From FEN-1297 sp021817845 (GTDB lineage: Bacteria > Bacteroidota > Ignavibacteria > Ignavibacteriales > Ignavibacteriaceae): 64,000 nt of DNA. The stretch spans positions 1 to 64,000 of the forward strand of contig JAKAFW010000005.1 of assembly GCA_021817845.1 (NCBI GenBank). The letters are read 5' to 3'. The notes beneath the pieces are model-generated. The model did no database searches. It saw only the letters and a program-made list of their open reading frames with translations, and had not been told where the DNA came from. This document shows, piece after piece, positions 59,640 through 64,000 of this stretch (its first letter is position 1; every line of letters begins with the position of its first letter). A program made the position numbers and the translations under genes.

Positions 59640-62600
59640 TTAATCATTTATCGCTATAGAAACTTGTATGCCCCAAAAGATTTGTCTTGGGTTAAGAAAA
59701 GTTAGATAGCTTAAATTAGGCATATCAATATAAGATTTATTTTTAGTCCACTGATCCTTTTGAGCCTGGGAGGCATTTGGATCCCAAGGGATGTATGGTC
59801 CGGTACGATAATCGCCCGGTCTATCATTCCCGGGAATATTTCCATATCCCAATGGATTTCCGATTGCAGCGGGCAGATGCAGAGATTTCATATAAAGGAT
59901 AAAATCATTATAATCATAGAATCCACCCATTGACATATATTTATAATTGAGAAGATTCTTCATATCAGCAAATAGCTGAAAGTCTACACCGAAAATTTTA
60001 ATGTATTTTGTAACTCTAAGGTCAATGTTAGTATAATCATTCCATTGGGCATTATTAACAATGCTAGCATTAGAGCCGCCGCCCGCCCAACTAAAATAAT
60101 AGCCTGAAGTCCATGAACCGATAAAACTTAAACGCCAATCTCCGAATATATGATTTCCGCCGAGCACAGGCCCAAAATCAGCAGGAGATAAAATGTCTAT
60201 ATTAGCTCTTGCATAAGGCTGGGGTACAGGTTTAGATTGATAGTATGATTGTGTTATAGCTTCATAATTTCTTTGAGTTGCCGGATTTTGATAATAAGTA
60301 CCATAACCAAAGTTTCCCGAAGTGCTGACGTCATAAGTATAGTTAACAAAACCTTGTATCCAATCGCCTCTGTTTTTGGATAGAGTTAATTCAAAACCGC
60401 GAGTATCGCTATAATTGTTCGGTTCAATAATATTATAATTTACTTTACTGTCGCTGCTTACATAATTAACAGTAGTAGGCTGGAGGGAATTATCTTTATA
60501 ATACCCAGCAACTCTCACGAGCAGTAGATCCGCTAAATTTTGTTCGTACCCAAGCTCATAAGCAACTGTTTTAGGGAGGGGCATACTTGGATTAGCGACT
60601 TGCGTAACGGCATTATTATCAGAAAATCTTCTTATCAAATAAAGATCGTCCGGAATGGGTAACTGCCTAAAGTGACCATAGTTGAAATAGAGTTTACTAT
60701 TCTCGGTAATCGGGAAAGAGATTGCCAGTCTTGGAGAAATATCAAATTGTTTTATAGTATGTATTCTTGTTAAGACTGTATCAAAATTTATTGCTGGTTC
60801 AGAAGAAGCAAATGCAGATGGATACGCACCAAATTGGTACCAATCGCCATTTGGATTACTATAATCTAAACGAACGCCAAGCGTGGCAATCATTCCCTCA
60901 AACTCAAGTTTATCCTGGGCATACAGAGCAGCGCGAATCGGGAAAGTATGCCAGGTAGAAGTATATCTTCCGTTTGGAAGATATTGATCGACAGAAGCAG
61001 AATTCACATTATTATCTGTATAATGAAACTCTGCACCTGATTTAATTTCATTGAATTTATCGAGCTGACTTTGGAAATCTAATTTTATATTATAGTCAGC
61101 AACGACGCTACTATCGCGGGAGTTACTGAATCCGACACTCATTCTCATTCCGTCAATAGCTGTAGATGGGGCATTTGGCAGAAATCCAAAAGGAGCTTCA
61201 TCAACATAATAATTGTTACCAAAGAGATAGATACTGCTGGTATCCCTTAAACGACCAGGATTAGTATTATATTTTGATGTAAACGAACTCGCTTGAACTT
61301 CATAAAAAGTAGAGGGATTTATAACCTGAGTATATTTACCGCTAAATGAATAGATGTTTTCAGTAGTAGGCGCCCAATAATCATTTGTGAAAATTCTTGC
61401 ATCAATATAACTAACCCGATTTAAAGCGCTGGCTTCAGAGTTTGGAGTAGTAAAGTAGCCGGGTAGACCCGAATTATTATTATTGGTTCCGGTAATTTGG
61501 GCCATCATTCCTTGCAGCATTAATTTTTTACCTTCGCCAATATCGGAAGTTAATTTTAACTGTCCGGTATAATCATTTTCTCCGGGTGTCGCAAGAGGAA
61601 TAACATATTCGGTTTGAGTCGTTCTATATGAAGCTAAAAATCTTAGATTACCGAGAGCTTCGCTTACAAAAGGAGCAGGTCCGCCAAAACTTGCATCAAC
61701 CACATAATCCGGATTTACAATATTTACATTTTTTCTGTGCTGAAACATAAACAATTTTTGCGCAGCTTGAGGAGACAGAACAATTCCGCTTTTTAATAAT
61801 TGATTAGCTACGGCAACCCATCCGGCGAATTGGGGATATTGTAATTGTGTATTTGCATCCCAATAGGGCTTTCCGGTTGCAGGATTTATAGCCTGAGTAC
61901 CATACATAGCTACAGGTCCGTCAACATAGGGACGAATCCAGTAAGAGTTCGGGTCGTTCGGAGATATTCCAAAATGTTTTGGGTTAGCCGGGCTCATTTC
62001 AGTTATCATTTTGAAAGTATATTTATTCTTACTTCCATCTTGAGTTACAATGTTAACCAAGCCCGATCTTATATTACCATATTCAGCCGAAAAACCACCG
62101 GTTTGAACCTGAACTGCGGAAATTGATGTATAGCTAATTCCTGTAAAAGGAGTATTATCTCTTCCATCTCTAAGGACCACACCATTTAACATAAAACCGG
62201 TTTGGTCTATGCTGCCGCCTCTTATTATTAAGCCAGGCTCAATACCAGCTTGTAATCCGACCACAGACGCAACGCTTGCAACGGGAAGTTTTGCAATATC
62301 CTTTTCATCAAGGTTCACACGGCTGGCAGCGACATCCTTTTGTACAATTGGGGTTCTAGCCAATATAACAATTTCTTGACTTTGAATTGATTTTTGCTCT
62401 AAAGAAACATCAATGTTTGTTGTTTGATCAATATTGACTCTAACATTTTCAATTATTGAAGATGCATAACCAATCATCGATACTTTTAGCTTATAAATAC
62501 CGGGAGTAACATTTAAGATGAAATAGTATCCGTCAACGTTCGTAGCCGCACCCGTAGATGTGCCTTCAATAAGAACGGTAGCACCAATTAAGGGTTCTTT

Positions 62601-62705
62601 AGTTTGTGAATCTCTGATTACGCCGGCTATTTTACCTGAAGCGGCAAAAGTAAGGTTGGTTATGGTAATTGATGTAAGAAATAAAAAAAGTAACAAAGAC
62701 CTCAT
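59640..62705 (-). CDS. TonB-dependent outer-membrane receptor with carboxypeptidase-regulatory-like N-domain
   Basis: 1021 residues. Signal peptide to TFAA (~23), then a CarboxypepD_reg-like/DUF4480 domain (~25-105: GKIAGVIRDSQTKEPLIGAT, VDGYYFILNVTPGIYKLKVS), the plug (~130-235: DIAKLPVASVASVVGLQAGI, LIIRGGSIDQTGFMLNGVVL, AEYGNIRSGLVNIVTQDGSK) and a 22-strand-type barrel ending QIFWGIQVSIAIND. No SusD gene is adjacent, unlike polysaccharide utilisation loci. It imports a ligand too large for porins, energised by TonB; the ligand may be a siderophore, peptide or glycan. First gene of the set; the promoter should be in 62706-62930. Confidence 0.9.
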   Translation of the reverse strand: MRSLLLFLFLTSITITNLTFAASGKIAGVIRDSQTKEPLIGATVLIEGTSTGAATNVDGYYFILNVTPGIYKLKVSMIGYASSIIENVRVNIDQTTNIDVSLEQKSIQSQEIVILARTPIVQKDVAASRVNLDEKDIAKLPVASVASVVGLQAGIEPGLIIRGGSIDQTGFMLNGVVLRDGRDNTPFTGISYTSISAVQVQTGGFSAEYGNIRSGLVNIVTQDGSKNKYTFKMITEMSPANPKHFGISPNDPNSYWIRPYVDGPVAMYGTQAINPATGKPYWDANTQLQYPQFAGWVAVANQLLKSGIVLSPQAAQKLFMFQHRKNVNIVNPDYVVDASFGGPAPFVSEALGNLRFLASYRTTQTEYVIPLATPGENDYTGQLKLTSDIGEGKKLMLQGMMAQITGTNNNNSGLPGYFTTPNSEASALNRVSYIDARIFTNDYWAPTTENIYSFSGKYTQVINPSTFYEVQASSFTSKYNTNPGRLRDTSSIYLFGNNYYVDEAPFGFLPNAPSTAIDGMRMSVGFSNSRDSSVVADYNIKLDFQSQLDKFNEIKSGAEFHYTDNNVNSASVDQYLPNGRYTSTWHTFPIRAALYAQDKLEFEGMIATLGVRLDYSNPNGDWYQFGAYPSAFASSEPAINFDTVLTRIHTIKQFDISPRLAISFPITENSKLYFNYGHFRQLPIPDDLYLIRRFSDNNAVTQVANPSMPLPKTVAYELGYEQNLADLLLVRVAGYYKDNSLQPTTVNYVSSDSKVNYNIIEPNNYSDTRGFELTLSKNRGDWIQGFVNYTYDVSTSGNFGYGTYYQNPATQRNYEAITQSYYQSKPVPQPYARANIDILSPADFGPVLGGNHIFGDWRLSFIGSWTSGYYFSWAGGGSNASIVNNAQWNDYTNIDLRVTKYIKIFGVDFQLFADMKNLLNYKYMSMGGFYDYNDFILYMKSLHLPAAIGNPLGYGNIPGNDRPGDYRTGPYIPWDPNASQAQKDQWTKNKSYIDMPNLSYLTFLNPRQIFWGIQVSIAIND

Positions 62706-62930
62706 ATTTTCAAACTCCTTTAATACTCGAAGTGAAATGACAGGTTTAATATTATGGTCAAATAAGAATTAAAAATTTACGATAGAATTTCCATTTATTT
62801 TTCTATGGTGAACTTAATTTTTTTTTTTTTTAATGTCAAATTTAGTTTTTGATAATAAATACTAATTTCCGATGACGTGGTAAAAGAATACAATTTATTG
62901 CATAAGATTGATTTCAGCATGTAAGTTAAA

Positions 62931-64000
62931 TTAATATTGAATATTTTTTAAAAGTTGCACTCCATTCTCTCCGGCGGAATTAATAATTCTTTTTGCTTTA
63001 ACGAATTGAGTATATCTGAAGTGACTGTAATTCTTTTTTGATTTATCGAAGCTGCTGATTTGTACCATACCTGACTCGTGAATAAAATCATCATTACCTA
63101 TATAAATACCGACATGGGTAATTTTTTCTTTTGAGGTTGGAGTTGCTTTTTTACCAAAGAATAAGAGATCACCAGGTTTTAGATTTGAAAATCCATCTTT
63201 TGTATCGACGGGAATTCCGACATTGACTTGTTGAGAGGCATCTCTCGGAAGATATATTCCATTTAGCATGAACACTGTTCTTGTAAAGCCGCTGCAGTCC
63301 ATTAATTTTCCTGAAGTCCCACCCCACAGATAAGGAACACCCATAAATTTCTTTGCTGTGATAACAATATTTTCACCGGTAAGCCGTAGGCTATTTAAAT
63401 AATCTTTAAAATTTTCACAATTAGTGTTTAGAATATAGCCCATTCTTTTATCAGGATATTCAACCTTAACAAATTCGCCATCCCTTTCAACTTCTTTCAA
63501 CAAATTTCCCGCTACAAGATCAGAAACCGGATCTGAGTTAACGTTTCTAGCGGAATAACAGTATCCATTTATCTTTGTAAAAAAAATTCGTTTAGATAAC
63601 TCCAATTCAGATATTTGAAGATTATTCATTTGGACATAGCTATCATTTTCCATCCAGGCAATATACTTATCAGGAGTTTGAACTAAAGACCATCCTTGAG
63701 ATTCTTTCAAAAGTTTTACTCTGCTTCCCAGCAATGCTTGACTAGCTAATTCAGCCTCTTGTTTAGGAGCAGTTCTGAGGTTCGCAACGGATACGTCTAC
63801 AACGCCATATTTTTTATCTCCAAAAGAATTACCGGGTAATACATTGATACTATCTTTTAATTTATATCCTGCTTGACTCAAATTTTTAAGCAATGCTTCT
63901 TTTGCATCAGCTAAATCTGTTTCCCCTGAAAGTACAACTTCATTTTCATTTTCTAATTTGCATGAGACATTAAACAAAGCCGTCCTTTTATCGGGGGCAA
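62931..64000 (-). CDS. SH3-domain NlpC/P60 peptidoglycan endopeptidase (N-terminus outside window)
   Basis: The frame is open through the right window edge (reading APDKRTALFNVSCKLENENE at the border), so the real start lies beyond it. Two bacterial SH3 domains are seen, one around SVANLRTAPKQEAELASQAL with GWSLVQTPDKYIAWM, the second around CYSARNVNSDPVSDLVAGNL. The C-terminal NlpC/P60 domain has KFMGVPYLWGGTSGKLMDCS (catalytic Cys), PRDASQQ, NLKPGDLLFFGKK, KITHVGIYIGNDDFIHESGM (catalytic His and polar third residue). It should cut gamma-D-Glu-diamino acid bonds in peptidoglycan. Ends at 62931 after SAGENGVQLLKNIQY. It may be for wall turnover or part of the nearby wall-degrading set. Confidence 0.9.
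   Translation of the reverse strand, partial: APDKRTALFNVSCKLENENEVVLSGETDLADAKEALLKNLSQAGYKLKDSINVLPGNSFGDKKYGVVDVSVANLRTAPKQEAELASQALLGSRVKLLKESQGWSLVQTPDKYIAWMENDSYVQMNNLQISELELSKRIFFTKINGYCYSARNVNSDPVSDLVAGNLLKEVERDGEFVKVEYPDKRMGYILNTNCENFKDYLNSLRLTGENIVITAKKFMGVPYLWGGTSGKLMDCSGFTRTVFMLNGIYLPRDASQQVNVGIPVDTKDGFSNLKPGDLLFFGKKATPTSKEKITHVGIYIGNDDFIHESGMVQISSFDKSKKNYSHFRYTQFVKAKRIINSAGENGVQLLKNIQY

Noticed and set aside
1..64000. CRISPR arrays, rRNA and tRNA genes, phage modules
   Set aside because: No regularly spaced repeats, no recognisable RNA gene sequence and no integrase, capsid or terminase-like protein were found.

Overview
The window is a chromosomal segment of an AT-rich Gram-negative bacterium that most resembles the Ignavibacteria (Chlorobi-Bacteroidetes group). 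The main evidence is a set of secreted proteins ending in type IX secretion (T9SS) sorting domains with the NYPNPFNP motif, a PorV/PorQ-family outer-membrane protein, a TonB-dependent receptor with an N-terminal carboxypeptidase-regulatory-like domain, and Bacteroidetes-style lipoprotein signals. The assignment is by family resemblance, not by a marker gene. No rRNA, tRNA or CRISPR array was seen.

Layout. (1) 1-7245, minus strand: a compact housekeeping run thyA, folA, mutL, then an acyl-CoA mutase large subunit, a UbiA-family prenyltransferase, a small lipoprotein and a CNNM/CorC protein cut by the window edge. By eye the mutase carries the isobutyryl-CoA mutase residue pair (Phe/Gln), not the methylmalonyl-CoA mutase pair (Tyr/Arg). 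(2) 7590-14612: a surface-polysaccharide locus with three glycosyltransferases, a Wzx-type flippase, a FemAB/GNAT-like acyltransferase and a metallophosphoesterase. (3) 15069-29266: a mosaic, visibly more GC-rich acquired island for inorganic sulfur metabolism. It holds TauE/SafE plus DUF1634, a monoheme SoxA/TsdA-like cytochrome, DsrE-like proteins, a TsdA-type diheme thiosulfate dehydrogenase, a CydA-like membrane protein fused to cytochrome c with a diheme membrane partner, DedA, a seven-repeat PQQ-type propeller, a frameshifted outer-membrane protein, a SoxB-like hydrolase, an orphan binding protein and a carboxymuconolactone decarboxylase-family protein. Its edges are gene stumps (GIY-YIG nuclease and DsrE on the left; porin and cytochrome c peroxidase on the right), and it carries internal duplications and a cytochrome fragment.

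(4) 29753-35778: ordinary genes plsY, an HtrA-type protease, purB, an exported peroxiredoxin and the tail-specific protease Prc. (5) 36739-53746: a dense peptidoglycan-degradation locus. It has a cysteine amidase-like protein, an SGNH esterase, two golvesin-containing Amidase_3 lipoproteins that share a nearly identical 1.1-kb 3' tract, an Amidase_2 protein, a GH25 lysozyme, a GH3 NagZ-like enzyme, a NamZ (DUF1343) exo-muramidase, a decayed GHL10/DUF187 gene and a NagX/HGSNAT-like acyltransferase. Several carry T9SS tags, which suggests extracellular breakdown of cell walls for food or predation. (6) 53842-62705: a minus-strand set of two propeller proteins, PorV, a large FN3/FlgD-type secreted protein and a TonB receptor; then an NlpC/P60 protein cut by the right edge.

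Between genes lies a family of about seven same-orientation repeats of 100-140 bp. Each starts with a GCGGCAAGCCGC hairpin (or a variant) and ends in a conserved, promoter-like TTGACA...TACTATA core. A 255-bp MITE-like element with 17-bp inverted ends sits just upstream of the GH3 gene.
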